A DNA stretch of 64,000 nucleotides, taken from assembly GCA_032717465.1 (NCBI GenBank), contig CM064667.1, forward strand, positions 4,179,783 through 4,243,782, given 5' to 3'. The notes under the pieces were generated by a model that saw only the letters and a list, made by a program, of their open reading frames with translations, ran no database searches and was not told the origin of the DNA. Of this stretch, positions 44,601 through 55,503 are shown piece after piece. Both the position numbers and the translations under genes were made by a program. Each line of letters starts with the position of its first letter. Position 1 is the first letter of the stretch. The DNA is from Coenobita brevimanus (lineage: Eukaryota > Arthropoda > Malacostraca > Decapoda > Coenobitidae).

Positions 44601-44965
44601 TTGATGATTTCTTAACCCTTTTCCTAATGTAAAAACCAATAGACGACAGTAATGCAGTTGATTCAGTGGTCCTTCAGCCTGGATTTTTTGTAGCTGTCAT
44701 GCATTATATGTCTACGGAGATGGGGAATAAAATTATGAACGGGAATTTGTTATATATCTCGGTATTGCGATAGTTTTTATACTTCCTCTTACAATTTTTC
44801 GCATGAGAGCAGAAGCTCATAAGTATTCCATCTCAAGAGGTATCACAGTTTTGAGACATTCTGACTCGGTAATGTGGCTTATGGTGTAACACCATCCTTC
44901 TTAATTTTCAAATATTTCTTTTCCTTTTATATTCAATCATTACTCTCTATGTAATTATAAAGTAC
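41638..44965 (+). repeat. Direct ~1.55-kb repeat, copy R2
   Basis: Host segments are 41638-41938 and 44072-44965, the two sides of solo LTR 2. They are collinear with R1 from gtaagtagttcacag to aatgtggcttatggtgtaac and end at the LINE-1 stub. Confidence 0.82.
41939..44071 (+). mobile_element. Solo LTR 2, opposite orientation to LTR 1
   Basis: The 5-bp duplication GATTT is at 41934-41938 and 44072-44076. It starts TAAAATGCCCG and ends GCATAACA on the plus strand, 2133 bp. It has the same terminal sequences as LTR 1 and the Gypsy LTRs but is more diverged internally. Its own duplication shows it is an independent insertion, not one arm of a large foldback. Confidence 0.9.
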
Positions 44966-44966
44966 A

Positions 44967-45216
44967 CTCTATCTATCTATTGCCAGACGCCTCAATCCCG
45001 TTTGGGGTGGCCACAAACAAATCGCCTCCACGTCGCCTTGTCCCCTGCCATTTCACTGCCCTGCTCCCAACTCACACCCCCCTCTCTCATATACCTCTCC
45101 ACCCCATCCCTCCATCTCATTCTCAGCCTCCCCCTCCCTCTTCCCCCCTCCACCTCGCTCACATACACTCTCTTCGTCAGTCTCTCACCCTCCATCCTCT
45201 CCACATGGCCAAACAC
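44967..45216 (-). mobile_element. LINE-1 copy C, short 3' stub
   Basis: Only the last ~250 bp of LINE-1 on the minus strand. The translated end reads FGHVERMEGERLTKRVYVSE, then WEQGSEMAGDKATWRRFVCG, followed by the GGCGTCTGGCAAT(AGAT)n tail at 44967-44990. It is strongly 5'-truncated. Confidence 0.88.
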
Positions 45217-45379
45217 TCACAATTATTAATTTCTGTTCAGGGGTGCCCCCTTCCTACCCCTATATACCTAGGGAAGGCGACGGGAGAGGAGGACGGAACG
45301 AGCTCCACCCGCCTCTACCCCATCAACCCACCCTCCCCGACACACTTACCCCACCCAACCCCCCACTCATCATTCTTAA

Positions 45380-46139
45380 CCCGTCACGTCCCGAGGTTTT
45401 CCGCACCTCCGACATCCCCCAGTCCCGAGGTATTTTCAATTTTTTTTTTTTTTTGGCTAAAACCTTCGCTTTTGGTGAGAAACATCGAAAATTCATAGAG
45501 AAATCGCTCACCTGAGGTTTAAAGTGCCCAATCCAGGTAGGAGTTCCTCCTTACCTGAGTGGGTTTTCTAACATGCTGGCACCAAAGAAAACGAGTTCTA
45601 TGGGAGGGTAACTATTTTATCCACTCATAAACGGTATTTATTTATTTACTTGGTACGAATGTATATGTAGTATGACAGTATATTGGTTTTCAAGCAGTAA
45701 TAAAGGCATTATAAGCATTGTTTCACTCACTAACTAATCACCATATCTGACCTATTTTTGCCACACTACCTGATCATTATTTCTGGCTGTTTCTTCTTCT
45801 AATGCTATGTAAACATTGTCCTCCACATTGTCATTGATTGGGGAATCACTCTGGCCCTGAATAACTTTACTAGCCAGGTCACTGGTAACAGGTCCTTTGC
45901 CAAGACAATGTCGTGAGGGGGGGAGGGGGGAGGTTATGCAGTGTAAGGCATTGTCCCTGCTTGGTATCTTGTACAGGAATAGAGGGAGGTGTCCCGTGTA
46001 TACATACGAAAAATCACGTGCGAAAATTGAAAATTGTGCAAATTAGCGACCTTGCAATTGCACGACGTACTGGTACGTCGCCGGGACTGGCAAATGCAAA
46101 TCGTTGCAACGTACCCATACGTCGACGGGATGGGGCGGG
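45380..46139. mobile_element. TTAA MITE family B, copy 2 (760 bp)
   Basis: TTAA at 45376-45379 and 46140-46143. The ends are CCCGTCACGTCCC and, inverted, CCCGCCCCATCCC. It is the reverse complement of copy 1 along its whole length, with almost the same size. Confidence 0.85.
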
Positions 46140-46144
46140 TTAAC

Positions 46145-46335
46145 TGGCAGTTACATCTCAAGCTAACCTCATACTTTACGCTGATAGTCACATTACTAAT
46201 ACACAAACATAAAACACTAGGATATGTCAAAACTATATATTATAACTATGAACACGCTGCAGCAAGAAATTAATGCATTAAAAAGTTGACAGTAAAACAA
46301 AAACTTTAACGACGGCCATCCCAGGCCTCGTGCCT
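46145..46335. repeat. Left inverted arm around LINE-3
   Basis: Sequence from cagttacatct through acaaacataaaacactagga, ctgcagcaagaaa and aacgacgg to caggcctcgtg. It pairs in inverted orientation with 50541-50735 at moderate identity. Confidence 0.75.
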
Positions 46336-46398
46336 CAGGTGCGTACGTGCGTGTGTGTGTGTTCTTACCTTACCTAATTGTATCTTTACAGGAATGAG

Positions 46399-47868
46399 TC
46401 AAGCTCGTACTGTCCCGTGTCTTAAACCATATTTATAGTACATATCCTTAAATTTGTGAATTGTTTTGGCACACACTATTTCATTCGGTAGTGCATTCCA
46501 TTGATCAATTGCTCTGTTTGGGAAACTGAATTTCCTCACGTCTTTATCACCTCTCTTCTTGTGCAGTTTTTTGCAGTGTCCTCTTGCTGATGCTTCCCCA
46601 TATGTTAAGTAATCATTTATGTCTATTTTCTCCTTGCCTGATATGCATTTATATAGCATTATCATGTCACCTCTTTTCCTTCTCTCCTGTAGTGTTGGTA
46701 GATTCAGTTAATTTAGTCTTTCTTCATACCTTAGATCCCTTAAGCTTGGTATCCATCTTGTAGCGGCCCTTTGAACTTTTTCAATCTTGTCTAGGTGTTT
46801 TTCGAGATGAGGACTCCAGACTACTGATGCATACTCCAGGGTTGGTCTGATGAATGATGTTATTATCCTTCTTAGCATGTCTTCATTTATGTATGTGAAT
46901 GCTATTCTCATATTTGCAAGCAGTGTACTGTATACATGTTCCGTACCTTCTCACTGATGTGGTCAGCCGGAGATAGTCTGTTATTGATAATCACACCTAG
47001 GTCCTTCTCTCTTTCTGATGTGTGTAGGGTTTTATTTCCTAATGTATAATCCCAATCAGGTCTTTTTCCACTTTTACCAAACTTGATTACATGACACTTG
47101 TCCACATTGAATTCCATTTGCCATATATTACTCCATTCATGAAGTTTATTTAATTCTTCTTGTAGCTCTTTACAAGAGTCTGTGTTAGTAATTCTCATTT
47201 GTATTTTTGCATCATCTGCAAACATATTTAGATAGCTTTCATTTGTAGTGTTACTGTCTATAGCATTTATATACACTAAAAACATGATTGGTGCCAGCAC
47301 TGAGCTCTGTGGTACTCCACTAGTCACTTCTTTCCATGATGAGTAGTCTTTGATGTGGTACTGTGTCAAATGCTTTCTTGAAATCTAAATAGATACTGTC
47401 CACCCATCCTTCTCTTTCCTGTATTGTGTCTGTTACTCTGTCATAGTAGCTCAACAGATTAGTAACACATGATTTTCCTTTTCTGAAACCAAACTGTCTT
47501 TCTGTTATCATATTGTGTTCTTCTAGATGATTTACCCAAGCTTTTCTTATAAGTTTTTCTAATACCTTGCTTACAACGCTGGTCAGTGATACTGGTCGGT
47601 AGTTGAGTGGATTTTATCTCTTCCCTTTCATGAATAAGGGGACAATATTTGCTTTCTTCCAAATATCAGGTAGTTTACCTTGACTCAAGGATTTCTTGAA
47701 AATTAAAAATAATGGTTTACTTAACTCCTTTGAACATTCTCGTAGCACCCAACATGAAATTTCATCAGGACCATTTGCTTTTCCTCTGTCTAATTTACTT
47801 AACTCCTCCTGTATTACTTTTTCTGATATTTGTATATCTGGTAGTATGTGTGGACATGCATGTTCCAC
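46399..47868 (-). pseudogene. LINE-3 reverse transcriptase, decayed
   Basis: Pieces in changing phase: DRGKANGPDEISCWVLREC (47614-47868), ITERQFGFRKGKSCVTNLLS and YLDFKKAFDTVPH (47320-47511), EVTSGVPQSSVLAPIMFLVY and MFADDAKIQM (46908-47369), FIRPTLEYASVVWSPH (46708-46911), and PNRAIDQWNALPNEIV (46399-46665). The catalytic FADD box is still visible. At least five frameshifts separate the pieces. Confidence 0.85.
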
Positions 47869-48054
47869 ATAGTCCCTCTCAAATTTTTTTTTGTTCTGTA
47901 AAAACTGATTGGAAATTCTTATTTAGTGCTTCACAAATATCTTTCGCTTGTGTATAGGTGATTCCCTTGTCCGTAATGGATTGTATTATATCTTTTACTT
48001 TGGTTTTGCTTCTGATGTAGCTGTAAAATAGCTTCGGTTGATCACTACTTTTAT

Positions 48055-49212
48055 TTATGATATCCTCCTCAAACTGTTTTTGGGCTTCCCTTCTTTTCTT
48101 GTATAATCGTTTCTTGCCTGTTTGTAATTATTATATGCCCTTTCACTATTGTGTCTTCTGTATCTATTCCGCAACAAATCTCTTCTTTCGTTTGATTTTT
48201 TACATTCTGTATTGAACCATTTCTGTATTTTCTTATATGTTTCTTTGTGCTGTGGGATGTACTTCTGGACTCCTATTTCATAAAATTCACAGAATTTTTT
48301 ATATACAGCATTTAAATCTTGTCCTCTAAGCTCATTTTCCCAATCAACTTCTAAGAAATACTTCTTTAGGTCATGATAATTTCCCTTTTTATAGTTTAGG
48401 CTCTTTTTGTAACTTTTATTGCTGTTAACTATGTCATATGCTATCCTGAAGTTGCAGTTTAGTACTGCATGGTCGCTTTTGCCAAGTGGAGGGTGATATA
48501 TTAAACTGTCATTATCATTTTCTTGCCTAGGAAATATGAGTTCTAGCATTGAAGGTACATCGAGTCCTCTTTTTCTGGTGGTTTCCCTCACATGTTGCGT
48601 TAGGAAAAACTCTTGTACGAGATCCAGGAGCTTTTGGTCCCAACAGCTTTCTTGGCTTATTATATCTAGAGTATTCCAATTTATATTTGTATTAAAATCT
48701 CCAGTTAGTATAATTCTTTTCGATTTCTCTTCCATTTTATGTAGCAATGCTCTTAAACTCTGAATTGTACTCTCTGCCAGGTCCTCATATTTGTCTCTTT
48801 CCCATGTGTTTGATCTGGGTGGCATGTACAAAATGGCTACAATTACTTTCCCTTCAGATGTGTTGATCTCTACTGCAATCAGTTCTACTTGTGAGGGTAT
48901 ATCTAGTTTTATTTCCTTGACTTTTAGAGTTTTCTTAGTTAATATTATAATTCCTCCTCCCTTTTTTAAGTTTCTATCTCTTCTCCATATATTATATTCC
49001 TCTAAGTTTAGCATGTCATTTGATATCCTTTGGGTTAATTTTGTTTCAGTTAGGCATATTACATGTGGTTCATTTTCTCTGACATAATCATTCATCTCTA
49101 ATAATTTAGATACCATTCCATCCACATTTGAGTACATCAACTTAATCATCTTGTTTATATACTTGTCATGACATGGTTCTACTACCTTCCTCCTTTTTAT
49201 TCGTACCTGCAA
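48055..49212 (-). CDS. LINE-3 AP-like endonuclease (open for 385 codons)
   Basis: The fold that nicks target DNA for target-primed reverse transcription. Motifs: MYSNVDGMVSKLLEM near residues 26-40 (N box), ICLTETKL near 53-60 (catalytic Glu), VAILYMPPRSN, ILTGDFNTNINW (Asp and Asn), and LGKSDHAVL (SDH box). The C-terminal part is the linker toward RT (KKIQKWFNTECKK, then RNRYRRHNSERAY). The frame ends at 48055 before RT, in which a frameshift would normally be absent, so ORF2 is broken. The first Met at 49212 is probably close to the real start. Confidence 0.85.
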   Translation of the reverse strand: MQVRIKRRKVVEPCHDKYINKMIKLMYSNVDGMVSKLLEMNDYVRENEPHVICLTETKLTQRISNDMLNLEEYNIWRRDRNLKKGGGIIILTKKTLKVKEIKLDIPSQVELIAVEINTSEGKVIVAILYMPPRSNTWERDKYEDLAESTIQSLRALLHKMEEKSKRIILTGDFNTNINWNTLDIISQESCWDQKLLDLVQEFFLTQHVRETTRKRGLDVPSMLELIFPRQENDNDSLIYHPPLGKSDHAVLNCNFRIAYDIVNSNKSYKKSLNYKKGNYHDLKKYFLEVDWENELRGQDLNAVYKKFCEFYEIGVQKYIPQHKETYKKIQKWFNTECKKSNERRDLLRNRYRRHNSERAYNNYKQARNDYTRKEGKPKNSLRRIS

Positions 49213-49217
49213 TCCTA

Positions 49218-50171
49218 TTACTTTGTAAAAAAAAATGTGTTCTTCTCTTCTGATCTTCCCTCATTTTTTGCTTTTGCTTTCTCCCTCTTCTCTTTCAGTA
49301 ATTCCAGTTCCTCTTGTGTTAGACATCTTTTTATCCATACATTTTTGAACTCCTCTTTTTCCATAAGATTCTTTGCAATTTTTAGTATCTCCTCCACGGT
49401 GTTTACACTCTGGAAGGTTACCTTTAGGGGTCTTGACTTGCTTTTCTTGTATTTCCCTAACCTTTTATGTTCCTCTATGTCTTTACTACAGATTTCCACT
49501 GATACTTCTTTCAATATGCCCACTACATTTGCCATCTCCTTTTTGTCTCTTGAGATCTTGTTTTTTACTTCTTCCTCTTCTATACCAGTGATTACTCTAG
49601 ATTTGTTGATATCTACTGAATCTCTGACTAACTTTGGATTGTTTTGGATTATTCTTTTCACTTCCTTTTTAATGCTTTTTTCTTCCACCCTTTCTTTACT
49701 TTCACCATTTCAGCATACGTGGTTTCCACATCATTTCTGTAGCTTTGCACAGCTTCATTCACCTGTGTATTCTTTTCCTCAATATCACTGCTTTGGTCTA
49801 TCAGACTGCTTACTTGCCTAATTGTCTCTGTGTCATTTTTTAACTCTTCCATAACACTCGTGATTGACTACTGTACTTGCCATTTCACTCATTTTCTTCC
49901 TAAGTGTACTCAGTTCCACTGTTAGTTCACTGATGGTTGTGTCTTTCTTGTTGACCTCCCTTCCTAGTTTTTCTATTTCTTCCTTTTGCAAGTGCATCTG
50001 CTTCTTTATTTCATCAATTTCATTCTGGAAAGCCATCTCCAGTTTGTGTACACGTTGAACCAGTCTATTGTGAGTCTCCATTTCAACCAGTTCTTGGTAG
50101 AAATCATCATCTTGCTTTCTACCTTTATCCCTTTTCTTTTCCAAATTTGCTTTACTAAAGTATGTGGCCAT
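49218..50171 (-). pseudogene. LINE-3 ORF1 with coiled coil, frameshifted
   Basis: Three overlapping pieces. 49833-50171 starts MATYFSKANLEKKRDKGRKQ and continues into a heptad-rich coiled coil (KLEMAFQNEIDEIKKQM, then EEIEKLGREVNKKD). 49658-49852 continues the helix. 49218-49688 is a Lys/Glu-rich C-terminal part (VKNKISRDKKEMANVVGILK, then LTQEELELLKEKREKAK). An ORF1 with an N-terminal coiled coil would form trimers that coat the LINE RNA. No zinc knuckle is seen. Confidence 0.65.
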
Positions 50172-50442
50172 TTTGCAATACTAAAAGCACAGAGTACTTA
50201 CATTCCCTGGGGCAGTTGTAGTCTAAACAAACAATCAGCTGATTGAGCGCATTCTTTCGCTACTCAGTTCTCTTTTCTGTTTGAACAAGTCTTGTTTAAA
50301 CTTCTTATTTTTTTTCTTTAATAATAAAAAACCATTTAGTCTAACCTGGTACAAAGCTTGACTCATATAAAGATACTAATTTAGGTAATGCCACTGGCCG
50401 TGCTGGCTCGGTATGGAGCGCTGTCGGTCTACGTCTGCTCTC

Positions 50443-50445
<3 letters not shown>

Positions 50446-50473
<28 letters not shown>

Positions 50474-50516
50474 ATGCGTGCGTGTGTGTATGTGTGTGTG
50501 TGCGTGTGTGTGTATT
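50446..50516 (+). repeat. (GT)n microsatellite
   Basis: TG repeats with scattered CATGCG interruptions, next to the right inverted arm. Confidence 0.85.
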
Positions 50517-50540
50517 TGTTTGCTAAGCAGTGCACCAAAC

Positions 50541-50735
50541 ACACGAGGCCTGAGTTGACCGATGTTAACGTTTTTGCTTTACCGTCAACATCATAATGCA
50601 TTTTTTTCTTGCTGCAGTGTGTTGATGGTTACATTATATACTTTTAACACGTCCTAGTGTTTTATGTTTGTATCAGTAGTGGGACCAAGAATGTTAGGCA
50701 TGAAATCAGCTTCAGATGTAACTGCGAGCAGCATA
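50541..50735. repeat. Right inverted arm around LINE-3
   Basis: Inverted partner of 46145-46335: cacgaggcctgag, tttcttgctgcag, tcctagtgttttatgtttgt, agatgtaactg. It ends where R3 sequence starts near 50740. Confidence 0.75.
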
Positions 50736-51775
50736 AGATGCTACTTTAAAACCAGAGTTATCCAGAAAAAAAATTCATCTCTAATTTTTCAGGTAGTTCT
50801 TACATGTCTTTTTTTCTGTGTTTATTTTACATGTCTTTTGGTATAAGAACCCCAAAATGAAAGCCGTTTTTACTGTAAATAGATTTAATCCTGCATATTA
50901 CATTATTTGGTGTTGTTACTATTTTTTTTTTTCCGAGAGGTAACTTTCCCACCCTCAGGAATGTTTTCTAAATTTTTTAGACATCTGGGAGTGTCTCCCA
51001 GCTAATTTAGACCACGTAAGTACAAGCTCCATATTTAGTGATTCCCAACTTAATAATGCAATTTTTAATAATAGGTATAATAGTTTTGAATTATAAATAA
51101 AGCGGATGCTTTTACGAAAAGAAAACAAAGATTTCTTAACCTAAAGTTTCCAAAACAAGTGAAAAAAAGTCACAAATGTACAGTTGGCCGCACTCCCACG
51201 AGGGCCACCTTAGTGTTGTCAACGCTGGCCGAGATAGTAACCGCGAATCATTAGTAGTGAGCTCTGAGGACTGAGGGAGGGAGCGGGTTTGAGGTGGGTA
51301 GGTGGGTGCCTGTACACGAGAGGCGAGATATGACGATTGTTGAGGCGACAGAAAAGTGTAATATTTATTAAAAGAATTTTTTTTTTTTCGGTGTTACTTT
51401 TGCCATCATGAAAAGTAAAAAGATCAACTTTAAATATTATACTGCAAAACAAAGACAACCAATCAAGATTCATAATTGTAGACTTTAATCGTATTTTATT
51501 TTATTGTCGTTTCCAAGCAATGGACGCTGTAAAATACAGACAAAAACTGCCTGAAAATAATGAATCAGAATGCTGTTTATTAATCACATGTAACAAATGT
51601 AAGTAACTTCATCCGGAATGTGGCAGCTGCTGACACCACTGGCACATATCAACATCGCCCATATCTAGCGTTACCTAACAAGCAGTTTAAAATCGCATCA
51701 TTGCGTCATCGCATCGTGGAGTTATCAGGGCTCCCATTCACCTTCACATGATAGCGGATTAAATATATATATATA

Positions 51776-51833
51776 GAGAGAGAGAGAGAGAGCAAGAGCG
51801 AGAGAGAGAGAGAGAGAGCGAGAGCAAGAGTAA
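51776..51833 (+). repeat. (GA)n microsatellite
   Basis: gagaga runs with gcaagagc interruptions, preceded by a short (TA)n. Confidence 0.85.
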
Positions 51834-52454
51834 GGACAAATTATATTATCTTTGTTTATTCTTGTGACTTGAAAGGTTGATGTCTAGCCTAGACCTATTT
51901 ATTACGTAATTGTTAATGCTGACAATTAACTTCATTGAACACCGGAAAGCAGTTATAGTGATAGGACAAAATAAATAATTGGCAAACGATATGTGGAAGT
52001 GTGATAAAGGAAATATCTAATTACAGTATGAAACGTGCTGATTGTAACTTGTTATTGCTCTTTTACAGAACGTGACGGCAGACACTGGTGGGTTACTGGG
52101 ATACTTATTTGGTAACTGTAATTATTGTATTAATAAATATTATCAATAGAATGACCATATTAATTGTGACCCAAATATCAGCACGAGAACACGTAGAAAG
52201 TGTCAGATTATGGCAACAAATATTTTGTGCATTTAATTCGGGAATATATAAACCCTGCTGTGGACTTTTGATAAGGTAGGGTTGCTTGGACATATAACAT
52301 CACCTTGAAAACAAACATAAGTAAAGAAATACGAGACAAAACACATTAAAATAAGAAGAGAGAAAACTACTTAAATTCTGAAACGCTCTGTAGCAGAAAG
52401 GGAAAAACGATAAAGATGAGGGGTATCAAACATGTGAAAAATGGAGCAAGGATT

Positions 52455-52722
52455 GACTGAATGGGCAGACTCCCGCCTCATACACCACAAACAAGCGAGC
52501 CAGAGGCGAGTGAGCGAGCTGTGGAAGGGCAAAACCCTCGCTTTTTAAGGCCTGTCTGCACGTTCGGGGCTGATGGGCGGCCATGCCCATCAAGTGGCAC
52601 GTTGAACGGACAAATCAGCAAGAGCCATTATAGTCCAGACGGTATGTGTCCCCCCATAAGGGATTGAACTTGCGACCGATCACATAGGAGTCGGACGCCT
52701 TACGCAGTCAGGGATCGAGGGG
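52455..52722 (-). mobile_element. tRNA-derived SINE-like insertion
   Basis: On the minus strand the head reads ctgactgcgtaaggcgtccg then actcctatgtgatcgg and gcaagttcaatcccttat. This resembles a tRNA with an A-box-like TGACTGCGTAAGG and a B box AGTTCAATCCC. A GC-rich body follows to about 52455. No tail or duplication could be fixed. Confidence 0.5.
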
Positions 52723-53600
52723 ACATGGAAATGACAATAAAAACAGAAGAGAAGGGAAAAAGAAAAATGACAAACTTAAGTTTCATCCTATACGCTACAG
52801 ACAATACTCAAGGGTACGGTGTCTTAGCCCTGAACAATGTATTGTACTGTATGAAAGTTAACACATTCGGATACATTACAGTCAATTAGGTGCTAAAGAA
52901 ATAGTAATAAGTTGTAAACAAGCTACTGTACTGTATGGTATCTAGAATATGACACTCCTGTTATCATGCGAGAGATAAGCGAGCCAATGTTGTCGGGTGT
53001 TAGGAAACGCTTGATAAGGAGGATACGGAGGTGTGTGCTAGGGGTGTCAGCAATTACCGCATGCAGTATTAAGGATTCACATTTGCTATATTCAATAGCA
53101 TTATGCTTTATGGTTTCCAAGCATTAACTGTGCCACTTTTCACAGCGGTAATAACTTGACAATAAAGGTAATAAAATATATATGATTTGTTACCAGGTAT
53201 TGTAGATTTATATTATATATAGCTTCCAGCCTTCCACTCATCTGTTTCAGACGTCATCCCTCACCTCTCGTGCATAGGTATCCCCCCACTCTCCTCAAAC
53301 CCCCTTCCTCCCCCCCAAACTCTCTCTGTACGACTCTCTCTTACTGGCTGTGGATGCTTCGAACGCATCTCTCTACTAGTGTTTCAGAGTAAATATCTTG
53401 GCCAGCATTGACAACGCTGTGGCCCTCGCGGGAGTGCGGCCAGCTGTACATTTTCCTAACGTAAAAAAAACAATCTCCAGACGACAGTAATGCAATTGAT
53501 TCAATGGTCCATCAGCCTTGATTTTTGATGGGGAATAAAGTAATGAATGGAAATTTATGACATAGCTAGGTATTGCGATACTTTTTATACCTTTACAATT

Positions 53601-55503
53601 TGTTATGCTGGGTGTTTTTAGGCTGACTCCTCGTACTAAAAACACTAGCTACTGAGCGGGGTCCTCTTTCCAGACCAGAAGTAATGCACTAACAAAGGAA
53701 CAGGACATAAAAACTAGGCAGTCCACCTTTAACACATCTATTACCTTAATTCTAACACCGTGACAATATTACATAGAATGATATTCTGGACAGAGGATAC
53801 AGATATACAAAGTTACGTTAGTACAACACGGGATATTCACACACACTATAATTATACTTTACAATGGGTTAAAGGTCCATAAGTGAATGAGACTAACTTT
53901 CATTAAAGTCCAAAAGGTCTTAGTGTACTGGTGCAATCGAGACGTCTGGGCTTGATGAGCCAGGGGAGGATTACTACTATAAAAGAACAAGGGGAGCAGA
54001 TCACTATAATTTACTGTCTGGGCTCGGCGCGGCAACTATCGCCCGCGCGTGCACTGGTAAGGGGGAACTCCTCTAGTCTGGGCTGGGGAATAACACTAGT
54101 TTCACAGGCCCAGAACTTATAGTCTTTATCAAGGGAAAGTAATTACGGACACTTGTAGGTGGAATCCCTCTTGTTCACTTTGTCACTGTATCACTATCTC
54201 TGTCTCACTGCAGGAGGGGAAAATCACAAATCTTGCCCGATTTTCTGGGGCGATATCACTCTGTCACTATAAGGGGACCTCCGGGGGCTGTACCCGTGGC
54301 GGGAATCACCGTACCCGCTGGGGGGAGACTCGACTCGGGTCCGATCCACTGAGGCGTTGCAGGGAGACCCTCTTGCCTGGGGTCTCGACCTGTTGTAGGC
54401 CCTCACTCTGGTCACGGTGCAGGGAGACCCTCTTGCCTGGGGTCTCGACCTGTTGTAGGCCCTCACTCTGGTCACGGTACAGGGAGGTCTGTCTATGTTG
54501 GCCCTAGGGACTGGGGCCAAACAGGTGAAGCAGTCGTGTCTGGCGTCAGAGGGTCTACAGCAGGGGGAGGTCAGCGTTGGTAGGCTGCTGGGCTCGCCTG
54601 GGGTTCCGAGGGGTTTGGAGGTCTGCCAGGGGACGCGCCATCAGGTGTGGCCTGCGGCCTCGTCTCCTGCTGGTACCTGGGGAAGACAAGAATTTCCCGG
54701 GGGTGGGAGGTAGGTCCCGACTGGGACCGGGCCTCTGCTCGGGTGACACTTTCGGGGCAACTCTCACGGGTGGTGTCCAGCTACTCCTGCAGGAGTTGGC
54801 TGACTTTAGAGGACACACGGAGGCCGTGGTCTCTCTTGTACTCAGGGAGGGTAGCATAGAGGCGACTCTCTCTGTTGTCTTCAGTACAGCCGTGGCACCA
54901 GGTCGATCGGTCCTGGGACCCACTTGTGGCTTTATACAAGGGGCTCTTACCCTTGGGGTGGCTAGGGGTGTTGGCCCCGTATAGTCCACTATTGGGCCTC
55001 CTGCCCTGTTTGTGATAGAGGGTGCTTCTCCTTCGTTAAAGGACCTCCTGTCCTGGTCGTGGCAGAGGGTATTTCTCCCTCGTGGCTCACGGTGGCAGAG
55101 GGTACTAGCCCCTCGTGGCTCACCAGGGTAGCGGCAGAGGATGGTACTTCCTCGTGGCTCACGGTGGCAGCAGGTGTAAACACCTCGTGGCTCACCTAGG
55201 GACCTCCTGCCTTGTTGGGGTGAAGCTGTGGTTGTCACCACAAAACTACTAGGGACTGATGTTATATCAGTCCCACCCCACTGCTGTCGATGGTCAACCC
55301 GCCGTGTAAGTTGTTGTGGATCTAGGCTCACCTGGTGTTGAGGCAGTTGCGGGAAGAAGGGGCACAGGTCAGTGGTGGTTGGATGACCCTCTTGTCCAGG
55401 GTCACTAACCTGACCGTTATCTCCTCCTCGGGTGGTGGGGTGGTGGTGGCCCGGTGGTGGTGTGGGGGGTGGCGGGGCGGAAGGTCTGGTCGCGGGCATT
55501 TTA
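53601..55503 (-). repeat. Gypsy 3' LTR (LTR-A)
   Basis: It starts TAAAATGCCCG and ends GCATAACA on the minus strand, with the same borders as the solo LTRs, whose target duplications fix the ends. It contains two exact ~60-bp direct units at about 54358-54477 and a shorter form of the minisatellite seen in solo LTR 1. The left flank (caatt) is R3 sequence. Confidence 0.9.

Larger units (their letters stand above)
46340..50230 (-). mobile_element. LINE-3, near full-length CR1/L2-like retrotransposon
   Basis: Minus-strand order ORF1 (50171-49218), endonuclease (49212-48055) and RT (47868-46399), the standard two-ORF layout. The RT style (GVPQSSVLAP, FADDAK, and a C-terminal FPNRAIDQWNALPNEIV) is that of the CR1/L2 group. 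It is badly frameshifted in the RT and ORF1 and therefore old. Its ends are not fixed by a duplication. Confidence 0.82.
51181..53446. mobile_element. 2.27-kb TA-target element with ~170-bp inverted ends
   Basis: TA at 51179-51180 and 53447-53448. The ends start CAGTTGGCCGCACTCCCACG and, inverted, CAGCTGGCCGCACTCCCGCG. Inverted homology continues with indels to about 51345 and 53265 (landmark gcacgagaggygag, then atgacg). The uninterrupted R1 shows the empty site. No transposase is found. A SINE-like insertion and a (GA)n run (51776-51833) lie inside. It is probably a non-autonomous Tc1/mariner- or pogo-type element. Confidence 0.85.
50742..53600 (+). repeat. Direct ~1.55-kb repeat, partial copy R3
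   Basis: Host segments are 50742-51180 and 53447-53600, split by the TA element. They are collinear with R1 40616-41130 (ccgtttttactgtaa, cctcaggaatgttttctaaa, acaatctccagacgacagtaatgcaa with variants). They end where the Gypsy LTR begins at 53601. Confidence 0.8.

Noticed and set aside
46399..50171. Host gene with a coiled coil and endonuclease domain
   Set aside because: Order ORF1, endonuclease, RT and multiple frameshifts show a decayed LINE.
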